DNA of 64,000 nucleotides from Eubacterium sp. (GCA_021769965.1 JAETRU010000007.1:1-64000), one strand, 5' to 3'; positions 52,745 to 61,908 are shown, numbered from the stretch's first letter. Program-made: numbers and translations. Notes: generated from the letters alone by a model not told the origin.

Positions 52745-52764
52745 CCCTTCTGTTGTGCTAGAAT
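52736..52764 (+). promoter_or_regulatory. Promoter of the trpS T-box transcript
   Basis: TTGACT (52736-52741), 17-bp spacer, TAGAAT (52759-52764). The -35 box overlaps the last codons of the EamA gene. Confidence 0.7.
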
Positions 52765-52794
52765 TTTTAAGTATAAAGTTCATATCCACAAAAC

Positions 52795-53107
52795 CGATGA
52801 GTAAGAGTAGTAACCGGCAAAGGTCGTCAGAAGAGAGCCGCAGATGGTGGGATCGCGGCGGCGGACAGGCAGGCGAATGGACTTACGAGGGCAAACCGAA
52901 CCGCAGAGCGAGGGCCGTCAGGACCGAGAAACGAAGGTCTGACTGACACCCTTTGATCACGCGAAGTAGGGGCGACGGGTTCGACCGTGACATCGAAGGA
53001 CATATGACAGTATGTTCATGAGGGGGTCTGCCTGCGAAGGCGGATCAACGAGGGTGGTATCGCAGAAGCATCGCTTTTGTCCCTTGACGGGGCAAAGGCT
53101 TTTTTGA
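52795..53107 (+). promoter_or_regulatory. Tryptophan T-box riboswitch with terminator
   Basis: Stem I starts at about 52797 (GATGAGTAAGAGTAGTAACC). The likely specifier is TGG (52878-52880) in GAATGGACTTACGAGG, the tryptophan codon. The T-box sequence AGGGTGGTATCGCAG is at 53051-53065, and a terminator hairpin (CTTTTGTCCC...GGGGCAAAGG, 53074-53101) plus T-run follows. Uncharged tRNA-Trp would allow read-through into trpS. Confidence 0.92.
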
Positions 53108-53133
53108 TTTTATGAAAGAAAGAGGTAATAACA

Positions 53134-54120
53134 ATGAAAAGAGTTTTTTCCGGCGTACAGCCGACTGGCAACATTCATCTCGGCAACTATCTGGGCGCGC
53201 TCAGACAGTTCGTGGAACTGCAGGAGGATCATGAGTGCATCTACTGCATCGTCGATGAGCACGCGATCACAGTACCGCAGGATCCGAAAGAACTGCGGAA
53301 ACACATTCTGGACGTAGCGTCTCTGTATCTGGCTGTAGGCGTGGATCCGAAGAAATCCATCGTTTTCGTTCAGTCTGATGTGCCGGGCCACGCGGAGCTG
53401 GGATGGGTCCTCAACTGTAACTGTTACACCGGTGAGCTTTCCCGAATGACCCAGTTCAAGGCAAAGAGCCACAACAAAGAATCCGCGCCGACAGGACTGT
53501 TCACATACCCTGTCCTGATGGCCGCTGACATTCTGCTGTATGACACGGATATAGTTCCTGTAGGTAACGACCAGAAACAGCACATCGAACTCTGCCGTGA
53601 CATCGCCATCCGGGTCAACAATACCAAAAAAAAGACCTTTGTAGTTCCTGAAGGCCGTTATCTGAAGGAAGGCGCGCGTATCATGGCGCTGGACGATCCG
53701 ACGCAGAAGATGAGTAAATCCGCGCCGAACATTCACAGCCGTATCTCCCTGCTGGACGATCCTGCGAAGATCAAGAAGTCCATCATGAAGGCTACGACTG
53801 ACTCTGAGGGCGTGATCCGCTTTGATCCGGAAAACAAACCGGGCGTCAGCAACCTGATGAACATTTACAGCGTGCTTGCAGGCGTTTCCCTGGAGCAGAT
53901 CGAGAAAGACTACGAAGGAAAAGGCTACGGCGATTTCAAGAAGGATCTGGTAGAGATCACGGTAAACGCGCTGGCTCCGATCAAAGCCAGATATGAAGAG
54001 ATCCGATACTCTGATGAACTGATCGACATCCTGAAAGACGGCGCGGCGCGTGCCAACGCTATCGCGAAGCCGGTTATGCAGAGAGTAAAGGATAACTTCG
54101 GTCTGGGACTGGGACGTTAA
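53134..54120 (+). CDS. trpS: Tryptophan--tRNA ligase
   Basis: 328 residues, normal for bacterial TrpS. Class I signatures: SGVQPTGNIHLGNYLGALRQF (TIGN-like HIGH motif) and TQKMSKSAPN (KMSKS). PVGNDQKQHIELCRDIA is the usual tryptophan/ATP pocket segment. Charges tRNA-Trp. Controlled by the upstream T-box; a family C hairpin follows the stop. Confidence 0.98.
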   Translation: MKRVFSGVQPTGNIHLGNYLGALRQFVELQEDHECIYCIVDEHAITVPQDPKELRKHILDVASLYLAVGVDPKKSIVFVQSDVPGHAELGWVLNCNCYTGELSRMTQFKAKSHNKESAPTGLFTYPVLMAADILLYDTDIVPVGNDQKQHIELCRDIAIRVNNTKKKTFVVPEGRYLKEGARIMALDDPTQKMSKSAPNIHSRISLLDDPAKIKKSIMKATTDSEGVIRFDPENKPGVSNLMNIYSVLAGVSLEQIEKDYEGKGYGDFKKDLVEITVNALAPIKARYEEIRYSDELIDILKDGAARANAIAKPVMQRVKDNFGLGLGR

Positions 54121-54129
54121 GACATCGCT

Positions 54130-54213
54130 GGTTTATTGACAAAAGTGTCAAAGAATAAAAAAAGTGTCGATCCTGTCAACATTTCAGAATCAAAACGTTG
54201 ACAGGATCGACAG
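54130..54213. repeat. Family C hairpin repeat (locus 2)
   Basis: TGTCGATCCTGTCAAC (54165-54180) and GTTGACAGGATCGACA (54197-54212) form a perfect 16-bp stem with a 16-nt loop. The element aligns end to end with 15870-15953; two paired differences in the stem are compensatory. It sits right after trpS and may also end its transcription. Confidence 0.8.
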
Positions 54214-54260
54214 CGCAAAAGAAATTTCCTGGGTTTACCGCGAAGAAAACAAATTTTCTC

Positions 54261-54289
54261 TTCACAACAATAAATTTTTATGCTATAAT
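54261..54289 (+). promoter_or_regulatory. Promoter of tRNA-Arg
   Basis: TTCACA (54261-54266), 17-bp spacer, TATAAT (54284-54289), 11 bp before the tRNA. Confidence 0.7.
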
Positions 54290-54300
54290 ACTATTGTTAT

Positions 54301-54376
54301 GCGCCAGTAGCTCAGGGGATAGAGTAGCACACTCCGAATGTGAAGGCCGCAGGTTCGATTCCTGTCTGGCGCACCA
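54301..54376 (+). tRNA. tRNA-Arg (anticodon CCG)
   Basis: A 76-nt cloverleaf with encoded CCA: acceptor stem GCGCCAG/CTGGCGC, D-stem GCTC/GAGT, anticodon loop CTCCGAA (anticodon CCG, reads CGG), T-arm GCAGG-TTCGATT-CCTGT. The top pair of the anticodon stem (G27-A43) is mismatched. Monocistronic with its own promoter and terminator. Confidence 0.95.
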
Positions 54377-54380
54377 AAGT

Positions 54381-54427
54381 AAAAACCGCTGTAAATGTCT
54401 GTTTTCAGACGTTTACAGCGGTTTTTC
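54381..54427 (+). terminator. Terminator after tRNA-Arg
   Basis: AAAAACCGCTGTAAA pairs with TTTACAGCGGTTTTT around an inner GTCTG/CAGAC stem and a TTTT loop: a near-perfect hairpin. Confidence 0.9.
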
Positions 54428-54541
54428 TTTCAGTCATAATTCACATTTTTTGTGATCGATCTGGTTGTTTTGATATAAAGACGCACGCTTCAGTGCTGCG
54501 CCAGGTGCTGCACCAGTCGTCCGGCAGTTTCTATATGACTG

Positions 54542-55417
54542 CTAATCTCCATCGATGCTGCTGAATCCTTTGCCGCTGCCCCACACAGTCTCCACGTGAA
54601 GCACAGTAACGAAAGCGCCGGGATCCACAGACGCCAGAAAACGCTTCAGCAGCATGCTCTCTCTGGGCGAGCACAGAACGACCAGTTCCTTCTTCTGCTG
54701 TCCGGTAAACTCCCCTACTGTGGTACGGCTGGACACGCCCCGGTTCAGCTCCTTCATAACGAACTCCACAGTTTCATCAGCCCTTGCGGTAAGAATATTG
54801 ACCTGGACGATCTTTGTCTCAAAACCGTAGATAATAAAGTCTACCATCTTAGAAGCGATAAACTGTGTCACAAGCGCGTATAACGCGATATTCCGCCCGT
54901 AAATAAACGCGGAGATCACGATGATACCGGCGTCTAACAGAAGCAGGATCTTACTGATATCCACCTGCGGCATCAGCTTTTTCTTAATAATATTGGCGAT
55001 GGATTCAGTACCGCAGAACGCGTAGCCTCTCCAGAATACGATACCGTTGCAGACTCCGGAAAACACGCCGCAGAAGATCGCCGCCAGGATCACGTCCTTT
55101 TCTTCGAGGAGCTGAAAATCAAACAGTTCCAGCACGAACAGGACAGCCGGATATAACAGGGTCACAACCAGAACTTTCTTCGCCTCGCGAAACCCTATCG
55201 TAAAAACCACTACCAGTAAGATCAGAAAAGCGCCTGCGTAATAGGCTAAAGAAAAATTGATGTCCACAAAGTACTGCAGGATCCGTACGATGCCTGTAAG
55301 ACCTCCGCTGGTCAGTCCGTTGGGTATCATCACCGCTGTGGTGGCAAAAGCGCCGACCGTACAGGCGATGAGCAGAAAGAAGATATCAGCCAGAGCTTTT
55401 TTTCCTTTATCCTTCAT
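54542..55417 (-). CDS. YitT family membrane protein (DUF2179)
   Basis: 291 residues from the ATG at 55417 (AAAGGA six bases upstream). Five to six hydrophobic helices occupy residues ~5-200 (FATTAVMIPNGLTSGGLTGIVRIL; CNGIVFWRGYAFCGTESIANII), followed by the cytosolic DUF2179 domain (VQVNILTARADETVEFVMKELNRGVSSRTTVGEFTGQQKKELVVLCSPRE). Function of the family unknown. The start lies inside the last codons of the methyltransferase gene (11-bp overlap). Confidence 0.9.
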   Translation of the reverse strand: MKDKGKKALADIFFLLIACTVGAFATTAVMIPNGLTSGGLTGIVRILQYFVDINFSLAYYAGAFLILLVVVFTIGFREAKKVLVVTLLYPAVLFVLELFDFQLLEEKDVILAAIFCGVFSGVCNGIVFWRGYAFCGTESIANIIKKKLMPQVDISKILLLLDAGIIVISAFIYGRNIALYALVTQFIASKMVDFIIYGFETKIVQVNILTARADETVEFVMKELNRGVSSRTTVGEFTGQQKKELVVLCSPRESMLLKRFLASVDPGAFVTVLHVETVWGSGKGFSSIDGD

Positions 55418-56774
55418 AGTCGATCCTTTCATAAACTGTATTTCCAAATATATCCGCTACCTTTACACGGATATGGCAGGGACCCGATACGATCTTCTCA
55501 CAGAACTCCGGCAGAACTTCCTTTGTTCGGGTAAAAACCTGCTCCGGCCGGTGCACCTGGTCCCGCGGGTCAAAGTCCACACTCCATGAGGAGACCATTT
55601 CCAGCGGCGACTCCCTGACGATCTTCCTGACAGTCTGATGTGCCTTCTCGGCTACACTTCTGGCAAGATCACGCTCCGACAGGGACAGCAGCCTGACCCG
55701 CAGCAGGACCTTCTCCGAAGCGGGAAACGGCTCAGCCTCAATGCCCACCTTCACCGACAGCGACGGCTTCGATCGCTTTGACATATCGTAGACCCGAAAA
55801 CCCGCCTCAGGATCCGCCGCGCCGTCAAAGCTGCCAAAACCATTGTCAGAGCCTGACTGACTGAGGCGGCTCAGACGGCTGATGGTGTTTTCCACAGCCA
55901 GACGTCCTGAATCACACACGATGAATCTTCTTTTTTTGGCCGCGGCCACTGCCGCCAGAGTCCCGCTGCCGCAGAAAAAGTCAGCGCACAGATCGCCCTC
56001 TTTCGTGCAGCTTTCCATCATGCGGGCGATCAGCTGCTCAGGTTTCTGTGTGGCGTAACCGGTCCGTTCCGCCGATGTGCGCCCCACCATATCGATGTTC
56101 CACACATCCTTCATATTGACCATGGTGTACCAGCCCACGTCATCCTTATATTCCTTCACGCCTTTAAAATGATATGGCTTCAGCTGGCGGTTATAGGACT
56201 TCTCCTGCTGCGGAAAGAACTGATACTTTCCTGTTTTGCTGTAGACCAGAATGGTATCATGCTTGCGTGAAAAATGTTTTTTGCCGGATCCGCCGGACTT
56301 GTAAGTCCATACGATCTCGTTGACAAAGTTTTTCTCGCCGAAGATCTCATCCATGAAGACCTTTACATAATGTGCCGCGTGCCAGTCAAGATGGACCCAG
56401 ATCAGACCGTCGTCAGCCAGCAGATCGCGCATGAGATAAAGCCGGGCCGTAAGCATTTTCAAATAAGCGGCCAGACCTTTCTCCCATTTGTCCGCGTAAG
56501 CCCTGTGACGGATATTCTCCCCGCCTGCCCGGACCACCGCGTCGTAGTCTGCCTTAGAAAAGAAAGGCGGATCGATATAGATCATCTTTATCTTGCCGGC
56601 CATATTATATTCCGTCAGAAGGGTTTTCATGACCCCTTTGTTATCGCCGCAGATGACCATATTCTCCGCGGCGCTTCCTACCTCTTCGATCAGCGACAGC
56701 GGTTTACCTTTTGCGTTTTCGTACTGTCTTTTTCCGGCTTTTTTGATTCTCGTAAATTCGCTTATCAGGCTCAT
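55407..56774 (-). CDS. Beta-class adenine/cytosine-N DNA methyltransferase
   Basis: 455 residues; GGAGGG seven bases before the ATG. The catalytic motif IV is DPPF (68-71, IYIDPPFFSKADYDAV) and the SAM-binding motif I FCGSGT (267-272) comes later, the order of beta-class N6-adenine/N4-cytosine enzymes such as type III Mod proteins. The C-terminal ~130 residues (from about 320) are not a typical TRD and look beta-rich. No restriction endonuclease gene is adjacent, so it appears to be a solitary methyltransferase. It overlaps the ygiQ end by 71 bp and the yitT start by 11 bp, indicating a fixed operon with housekeeping genes. Confidence 0.85.
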   Translation of the reverse strand: MSLISEFTRIKKAGKRQYENAKGKPLSLIEEVGSAAENMVICGDNKGVMKTLLTEYNMAGKIKMIYIDPPFFSKADYDAVVRAGGENIRHRAYADKWEKGLAAYLKMLTARLYLMRDLLADDGLIWVHLDWHAAHYVKVFMDEIFGEKNFVNEIVWTYKSGGSGKKHFSRKHDTILVYSKTGKYQFFPQQEKSYNRQLKPYHFKGVKEYKDDVGWYTMVNMKDVWNIDMVGRTSAERTGYATQKPEQLIARMMESCTKEGDLCADFFCGSGTLAAVAAAKKRRFIVCDSGRLAVENTISRLSRLSQSGSDNGFGSFDGAADPEAGFRVYDMSKRSKPSLSVKVGIEAEPFPASEKVLLRVRLLSLSERDLARSVAEKAHQTVRKIVRESPLEMVSSWSVDFDPRDQVHRPEQVFTRTKEVLPEFCEKIVSGPCHIRVKVADIFGNTVYERIDYEG

Positions 56775-58551
56775 GTTTCTTCCCTCCGAGGAGTACCGGG
56801 ATCAGATCCTCCCGACCTGCCTTTTTTAATGCTTTGATCACGGTATTTCTGTTTTCCGGTTTGTTGTAATGGATCAGCGCCCGCTGCATCTTTTTCTCTT
56901 CCAGATCCTTCGCCACATAGACAGGTTCCATGGTGAACGGGTCCTTTTCGGTATAATACATGCAGGTAGCTAAAGTAGCCGGCGTCGGATAAAAATCCTG
57001 CACCTGATCCGGCACGAATCCGTACTCCTTCAGAAACAGCGCCAGTTCTACGGCGTCCTCCAGGGTGCTGCCCGGATGGGAGCTGATCAGATACGGGATC
57101 AGGTACTGTTTCAGTCCCAGCTCCCGGTTTATCTGGCGGTAACTCGCGGCAAAGTCCAGAAAGACCTGCTTTTCCGGCTTTCGCATGTAGTACAGCACTC
57201 TGTCAGAAATATGCTCCGGCGCCACTTTGAGTGTACCGCTGACGTGATACTTGCACAGTTCACGCAGAAAAGTCCTGTCTTTGTCAGCCATTACATAGTC
57301 ATATCGGATACCTGAACGTATGAAAACTTTTTTCACGCCCGGCACACCGCGCACAGCACGCAGCACATCCAGATAATCCTGATGATCCACCTCCATGTTG
57401 CCGCAGGGATGAGGATAGAGACAGTCTTTGTTTTTGCAGACGCCGTTTTTCAGCTGCTGCCGGCAGGCAGGATGTCGGAAGTTCGCTGTAGGGCCTCCCA
57501 CATCGTGTATATACCCTTTGAAATCAGCTTTTCTCGTCAGAGCCTCTGCTTCCCTTACCAGAGACTCCCTGCTCCGGCTGCGCACCTGTCTGCCCTGATG
57601 ATAAGTCAGGGCACAGAAACTGCATCCTCCAAAACATCCCCGGCTGGACACCAGGCTGAATTTGATCTCACGGAAAGCCGGAATGCCGCCTGCCTCCCGG
57701 TACATAGGATGCTCTTCGTTCTCATAGGGCAGCTCGTAGATATCGTCCAGTTCCAGCTGCGTCAGCGGCGGCTGCGGCGGGTTCACCACCACCCAGACGC
57801 TGTCCGTGTACCGCTCCATCAGCCTTTTGCCGTTGATATAGTCGTTGCTGCGGTAAGTGAGAGCAAAGCTTCTGCAATACGCGTCCTTTGACGCCGCGAT
57901 GTCATCAAAATCCGGCAGCCGAACAGTCTCACCGTCATCATCAAAGGCTTCTGCCCGGCAGCAGGTCCCCCGGATCCAGGTGATCTGCTTCACGTCCAGC
58001 CCGGCGTCCAGCGCCTCGGCGATCTCGACGATGGCCCGCTCGCCCATGCCGTAAATCAAAAGGTCAGCCCGGCTGTCCAGCAGAATGGAACGCCTCACCT
58101 TATCGCTCCAGTAGTCGTAGTGTCCCAGACGCCGCAGACTGGCCTCGATGCCGCCGATGATCACAGGTACGTCTTTATAGGCTTCCCGCGCCCGGTTGCA
58201 GTAGACGATGACAGCCCGGTCCGGCCTGCCGCCTGCCTTTCCGCCTGGCGCATATTCGTCGGTCCGCCGTTTTCGCTTAAATACGGAGTAGTTGTTGACC
58301 ATGGAATCTACCGTGCCGCTGTTGATCAAAAAACCCAGCCTCGGTCTTTCAAACCGCCGAAAATCCTCACAGCTGTGAAAATCCGGCCGCGCCAATATGG
58401 CCACCTTATAGCCCCGGCTCTCCAGAAGACGGCTGATGATCGCCGTGCCGAAGGAATGGTGGTCCACATACGCATCGCCGGTAACCAGGACAAAATCCGC
58501 CTGATCCCAGCCCCGCTCCTGCATATCTTCTCTTGTAACGGGTAAAAACAT
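56704..58551 (-). CDS. YgiQ family radical SAM protein
   Basis: 615 residues. The radical SAM cluster is C306-x3-C310-x2-C313 (SRGCFGGCSFCALTYHQG). N-terminal YgiQ domain opens MFLPVTREDMQERGWDQADFVLVTGDAYVDHHSFGTAII. A second cysteine-rich patch (CRQQLKNGVCKNKDCLYPHPC) is also typical. Despite wide distribution the reaction is unknown. The C-terminus ends in a basic tail (KSRKKTVRKRKR) encoded by the overlap with the methyltransferase gene. Confidence 0.93.
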   Translation of the reverse strand: MFLPVTREDMQERGWDQADFVLVTGDAYVDHHSFGTAIISRLLESRGYKVAILARPDFHSCEDFRRFERPRLGFLINSGTVDSMVNNYSVFKRKRRTDEYAPGGKAGGRPDRAVIVYCNRAREAYKDVPVIIGGIEASLRRLGHYDYWSDKVRRSILLDSRADLLIYGMGERAIVEIAEALDAGLDVKQITWIRGTCCRAEAFDDDGETVRLPDFDDIAASKDAYCRSFALTYRSNDYINGKRLMERYTDSVWVVVNPPQPPLTQLELDDIYELPYENEEHPMYREAGGIPAFREIKFSLVSSRGCFGGCSFCALTYHQGRQVRSRSRESLVREAEALTRKADFKGYIHDVGGPTANFRHPACRQQLKNGVCKNKDCLYPHPCGNMEVDHQDYLDVLRAVRGVPGVKKVFIRSGIRYDYVMADKDRTFLRELCKYHVSGTLKVAPEHISDRVLYYMRKPEKQVFLDFAASYRQINRELGLKQYLIPYLISSHPGSTLEDAVELALFLKEYGFVPDQVQDFYPTPATLATCMYYTEKDPFTMEPVYVAKDLEEKKMQRALIHYNKPENRNTVIKALKKAGREDLIPVLLGGKKHEPDKRIYENQKSRKKTVRKRKR

Positions 58552-58575
58552 AAAATTCCCCTTATCTCAAAAGAA

Positions 58576-58597
58576 GGGGGCTTTCAGATCTGCCCCC
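58576..58597 (-). terminator. Terminator after the BMP lipoprotein gene
   Basis: GGGGGC (58576-58581) pairs with GCCCCC (58592-58597); on the minus strand TTCTTTT follows. Confidence 0.65.
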
Positions 58598-58627
58598 TGC
58601 TATCTTCTGCATATTTTACTGTGACTG

Positions 58628-59713
58628 CTATTTTATTGTAACCTCAATGGAGGTCAGCCCCTGCTTCTCTACCAGCTTTTCCACAGAGCCGGTCTTACTT
58701 CCGGCCAGCTTGACCTTTCCGTCCGCCAATTCACGCGTGACAGCCCGGTAATCCTCAGATGAAAAGACTTCAAACCGTCCCTGCTTCATCGGAATGGAAA
58801 TACTGTCCTCCGCGACGCCCATCCGTACCGTCCTGCCGCCTTCAAAGGTGCCGCTGTAGAAGTCGCCCAGCTGTTGATAAATGACATTTCCGCATTCTTT
58901 GACCACCGCTGCCAGAATCCGTTTAGACGGGCTATTCACCCTTTCCCCGGCAAATACTGCTTTGTCTGCGATATCTGCCTCTACGGCTACAGAATCAAAG
59001 ATGCCGCTGCCGCAGGCAAAGATCAGTTCTGTATCCTGCCTGTACCAGTCCTCTGCCGCGCTCTGGACTTTGGCAGCGCTTTCATCCTCATCAAAATATT
59101 TGTAGCTGATGTCCACATTCCATCCTTTATCCTCTGCCGCCCGGTTGCAGCCCTGCAGGAAACCGTAGCCGTAACGCTTCATAGAAGCGCTTTTGTTCTC
59201 TGACATAAAGCCGAGGCTGCTGCAGCCTTCCATGACCGCGCTGTATCCTGCCAGAAAGCCTGCCTGCGTTTCATCAAAGGCCAGACAGAGGCAGTTTTTT
59301 CCAATCTCGATCTCTCCCTTTTCGCTTCGAGGCGAACCGTCCACATAGAAAAAGGTCAGATCCTCATATTTGCTCTGCGCCGTGTGAATGACCCTCTGAA
59401 AAGAGTCGCCGCAGCAGACGATGACCTTCGCGCCGGCCTGCGCCGCCATGTCGATCTGTTCCAGCCGTCCGTCATCGGAATCCTCTGCCGGTTCATAATA
59501 CTTGAAGGTCTTTCCGTTGTCCTCCGCGAAGCGCCGCAGACCTTCCCACGTATCCTGCGTATCGCTTTTATCATCGATAGAAACGTTTTCTGACTCTGTG
59601 ATCATGGCGATCTCGTAATCCGGACTGCTCTGCAGTTCCTCTTTATCACCGCCGCAGCCTGCCGTGGACACGGTCAGAAGCGCCGCAAGCAGCAAAATCA
59701 TGACTTTTTTCAT
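58628..59713 (-). CDS. BMP-family ABC transporter substrate-binding lipoprotein
   Basis: 361 residues. Lipoprotein signal: MKKVMILLLAALLTVSTAGCGG, with the lipobox ending at Cys20 (STAGC). The mature part has the periplasmic-binding fold of BMP/PnrA-like proteins (EIAMITESENVSIDDKSDTQDTWEGLRRF; AGAKVIVCCGDSF; DETQAGFLAGYSAV; VFAGERVNSPSKRILAAVVKECGNVIY). BMP proteins usually deliver purine nucleosides to an ABC importer. No permease or ATPase gene is adjacent, so it either works with a distant importer or as a sensor. Confidence 0.88.
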   Translation of the reverse strand: MKKVMILLLAALLTVSTAGCGGDKEELQSSPDYEIAMITESENVSIDDKSDTQDTWEGLRRFAEDNGKTFKYYEPAEDSDDGRLEQIDMAAQAGAKVIVCCGDSFQRVIHTAQSKYEDLTFFYVDGSPRSEKGEIEIGKNCLCLAFDETQAGFLAGYSAVMEGCSSLGFMSENKSASMKRYGYGFLQGCNRAAEDKGWNVDISYKYFDEDESAAKVQSAAEDWYRQDTELIFACGSGIFDSVAVEADIADKAVFAGERVNSPSKRILAAVVKECGNVIYQQLGDFYSGTFEGGRTVRMGVAEDSISIPMKQGRFEVFSSEDYRAVTRELADGKVKLAGSKTGSVEKLVEKQGLTSIEVTIK

Positions 59714-59765
59714 AGGTTTTCCTCCTGATTGTCTCTACCCATATTATACGGTACTTTTCTGCTTT

Positions 59766-60410
59766 TTAAAAGAATTTTTTCTCACAGCCGTTCCTGTCCG
59801 CGAGAACCCGCACGATATTTTCTGTGATCCTCGCCGTCAGTCCCCAGATGATCCTGCTCTGAACATCGTAGATGGGTATCTCCCACTCTCCGACACGCCA
59901 CGGATAGGTCTCGTCGATACCGATCTTATCAAAAGGAAAGTCGTCGCTGATTTCCGTATAGATCTTCTCCTTCTGGATCTGAGGCGGATGGTCTATGAAA
60001 GTTTCCAGAGGAACCAGAAAGATCTCGTCTACCTCCTCAGGCGCCAGCCTTGCCTGCTCATACGCCTCAAAGGAAATGATCCCCATATACGTATAGAGCG
60101 TATAGTTGGCATACCCGTAGAGAATATCCCCGGGACCGATCATCTCGACCTTTTCGGGAGGTATTCCTATCTCCTCCATCGTCTCCCTCAGGGCGCACGC
60201 AGCCGGATCCTCCCCCGGCTCCACATGCCCGCCGGGAAAACAGATCTCCCCCGGCTGGGACTCCATCGCCTTTGCCCTTACCTCAAAGAGCAGATGAAGA
60301 CGGCCGTCTTTTTCCACCACAGGCACCAGTACAGAGAAATACCGATGTCTTCCGATGGGCTCAGGTGTTCTGTCCCGATACACATCCCTGATATCATCCA
60401 GTGTTATCAT
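59766..60410 (-). CDS. Nudix hydrolase, CoA pyrophosphatase type
   Basis: 214 residues. Nudix box [23 protein letters not shown], preceded by [21 protein letters not shown], which fits the UPF0035/NudL signature of CoA pyrophosphatases (LLTxRS...G-x-FPGG). Hydrolyses CoA or derivatives to 3',5'-ADP and phosphopantetheine. Single gene between the BMP lipoprotein and P-loop genes. GGAG is five bases before the ATG. Confidence 0.87.
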   Translation of the reverse strand: MITLDDIRDVYRDRTPEPIGRHRYFSVLVPVVEKDGRLHLLFEVRAKAMESQPGEICFPGGHVEPGEDPAACALRETMEEIGIPPEKVEMIGPGDILYGYANYTLYTYMGIISFEAYEQARLAPEEVDEIFLVPLETFIDHPPQIQKEKIYTEISDDFPFDKIGIDETYPWRVGEWEIPIYDVQSRIIWGLTARITENIVRVLADRNGCEKKFF

Positions 60411-60453
60411 AACATCTCCTTCGTTCTTCCAGTGCTGTTTCCGTATCTCCTTT

Positions 60454-60483
60454 GCAAAAAAAGAAGGGACAGGATTCTGTCCC
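60454..60483 (-). terminator. Terminator after the P-loop gene
   Basis: GGGACAG (60466-60472) pairs with CTGTCCC (60477-60483); on the minus strand TTCTTTTTTT follows. Confidence 0.8.
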
Positions 60484-60505
60484 CCAGTTATTTCGATCGC
60501 TCAGG

Positions 60506-60928
60506 TTAGTTCAGCACTTCGTATTCTGAGAAGTCTACGCCGATCATCTCTTCCTTCTCCGCGCTGAGGCTGACAACGAAGTCCATGCCATAGTTCTTGG
60601 AAATCGTCTTCAGTCTGGTCAGGAACTCAGGAATATCACCCAGAGTGAAATCCGCGTGCTTCATGATGCTGTCGATATAGATCGTCTCAATATCATGGTC
60701 AGAACTGATGATGCCGTAAATAAATCCTATGTACTCGTCGCTGTTGGTGATATGCTCGTATTCTTCCATGCAGACGACTCTGATACGGTACTTCAAGTCA
60801 TACATTAAGCGAGAATTCTTATTGATAAAGATGACGCTGCCGCTGCTCTTTTCGATCTCCGCGTTGGCCAGATCGATCATCTGTTTAGTCTTACCTGTTC
60901 CTTTATGTCCAATTAATAATTTTACCAT
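60506..60928 (-). CDS. Small P-loop ATP-binding protein (twitching-motility-PilT-like annotation group)
   Basis: 140 residues. Walker A GHKGTGKT at residues 7-14; Walker B-like ETIYIDSIM near 85. The protein is far too short for a PilT ATPase although relatives are often so named; it looks like a compact P-loop NTPase conserved in Clostridia. GGGAGG precedes the ATG. Function unknown. Confidence 0.75.
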   Translation of the reverse strand: MVKLLIGHKGTGKTKQMIDLANAEIEKSSGSVIFINKNSRLMYDLKYRIRVVCMEEYEHITNSDEYIGFIYGIISSDHDIETIYIDSIMKHADFTLGDIPEFLTRLKTISKNYGMDFVVSLSAEKEEMIGVDFSEYEVLN

Positions 60929-61127
60929 TATTATTGTCCTCCCGTTCTTTTGTTATTACGAATATTATACACTACCCTTCGAGGACATTCAATGGTTTTT
61001 TTGGATTCTTACATCAATATAAATTTTTTCCAGTCCCAGCGCAAAAAAAAAACAAACGGAGAGCATCAGACCTGAAATTCTCCATCTCGTTAATATCTCG
61101 TTTAATCCAAAATCCCAATATCCATTT

Positions 61128-61439
61128 TTATAAGAATCCATTCACCCATTTATATATTACCACCGTGGCAGCGGCAAAGCTGATCAGCAGCAGGTTTTTC
61201 GATGCAGTGTCGGACTTCTCCGTTCTCCGCAGTACCGCAACAAAAAAGATTCCGCCGATCAGCGTCAACAAGCCGAGCAAAGTGTTCAGCTCTATTTCTG
61301 CCAGATCTGCCGCAGGAAGGAAAATGAATGCGATAACGCAATACGCCAAATTATAAAGCAAAAACAGTTCCAGTATCAGGCTGTTAGCCGGTCTTCCGGC
61401 CGCCGCGCCTGTCTGCTTCTCGTAATCTAAACCGTTCAT
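61128..61439 (-). CDS. Small membrane protein of unknown function
   Basis: 103 residues with three hydrophobic stretches (LFLLYNLAYCVIAFIFL, TLLGLLTLIGGIFFVAVL, NLLLISFAAATVVIYKW). GAAGGGAG precedes the ATG. It has the same plan and a similar ending to the 62620-62904 protein (aliphatic helix followed by VIYKW / VVFRW), so they may be distant paralogues, each lying beside a family D array. No function known. Confidence 0.5.
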   Translation of the reverse strand: MNGLDYEKQTGAAAGRPANSLILELFLLYNLAYCVIAFIFLPAADLAEIELNTLLGLLTLIGGIFFVAVLRRTEKSDTASKNLLLISFAAATVVIYKWVNGFL

Positions 61440-61591
61440 ACTCTTCTCCCTTCACCCCAAAAGAATCTTTCTATGAACCTTATTCCACGTCGGTCTTGTA
61501 CCTGATTAGACTATATCATATGTATGCCCCCGTATCAAGCGTTCCGCGTAAAATTAAGAATTTTTAAGAAATAGCACGAATATCGCCTGGC

Positions 61592-61660
61592 AGCCTGACC
61601 GAAGTCCAGTCCGCAGCGCCCGCGCAGGATGCACATAATAGTTTTCTCATTATCCTCATA
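61592..61660 (-). pseudogene. Remnant copy of the 5' end of the 61996-62433 gene
   Basis: 61592-61639 matches 62328-62377 closely, and 61641-61659 is identical to 62424-62442 (GTTTTCTCATTATCCTCAT on the plus strand). Between the two blocks about 46 bp present in the intact gene are missing, exactly the coding part for the signal peptide core. The rest of the gene is gone. Both the intact gene and the remnant are preceded by a family D array, so a segment of array plus gene start was duplicated and then decayed. Confidence 0.7.
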
Positions 61661-61677
61661 TCAGGTCTTCATCCATG

Positions 61678-61908
61678 AATTAAGTTTTTGTATGCTTGAA
61701 ATAGCGTTTTGACCTAATTTTTCGTTCACTCAGCCTCAAAGTTTAAGTTTTTGCATGCTTAAAATGGCATTTTGACCTAATTCTCTGCCTTTCAAGCCGC
61801 TGAATTTAAGTTTTTGTAAGTCTAAAATGGTACTTTGACTTAAATTTCTGCCTTTCAAGCCGCTGAATTTAAGTTTTTGCATGTCTAAAATGCCGTTTTG
61901 ACTTAATT
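61678..61908. repeat. Family D array 2: four hairpin units at a 63-bp period
   Basis: Units begin at 61678, 61741, 61804 and 61867. Core AATTAAGTTTTTGTATGC ... GACTTAATT or GACCTAATT; spacers resemble each other (CTGCCTTTCAAGCCGCTG). Same orientation as array 1. The 61440-61995 gap contains this array and the gene remnant only. Confidence 0.85.
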
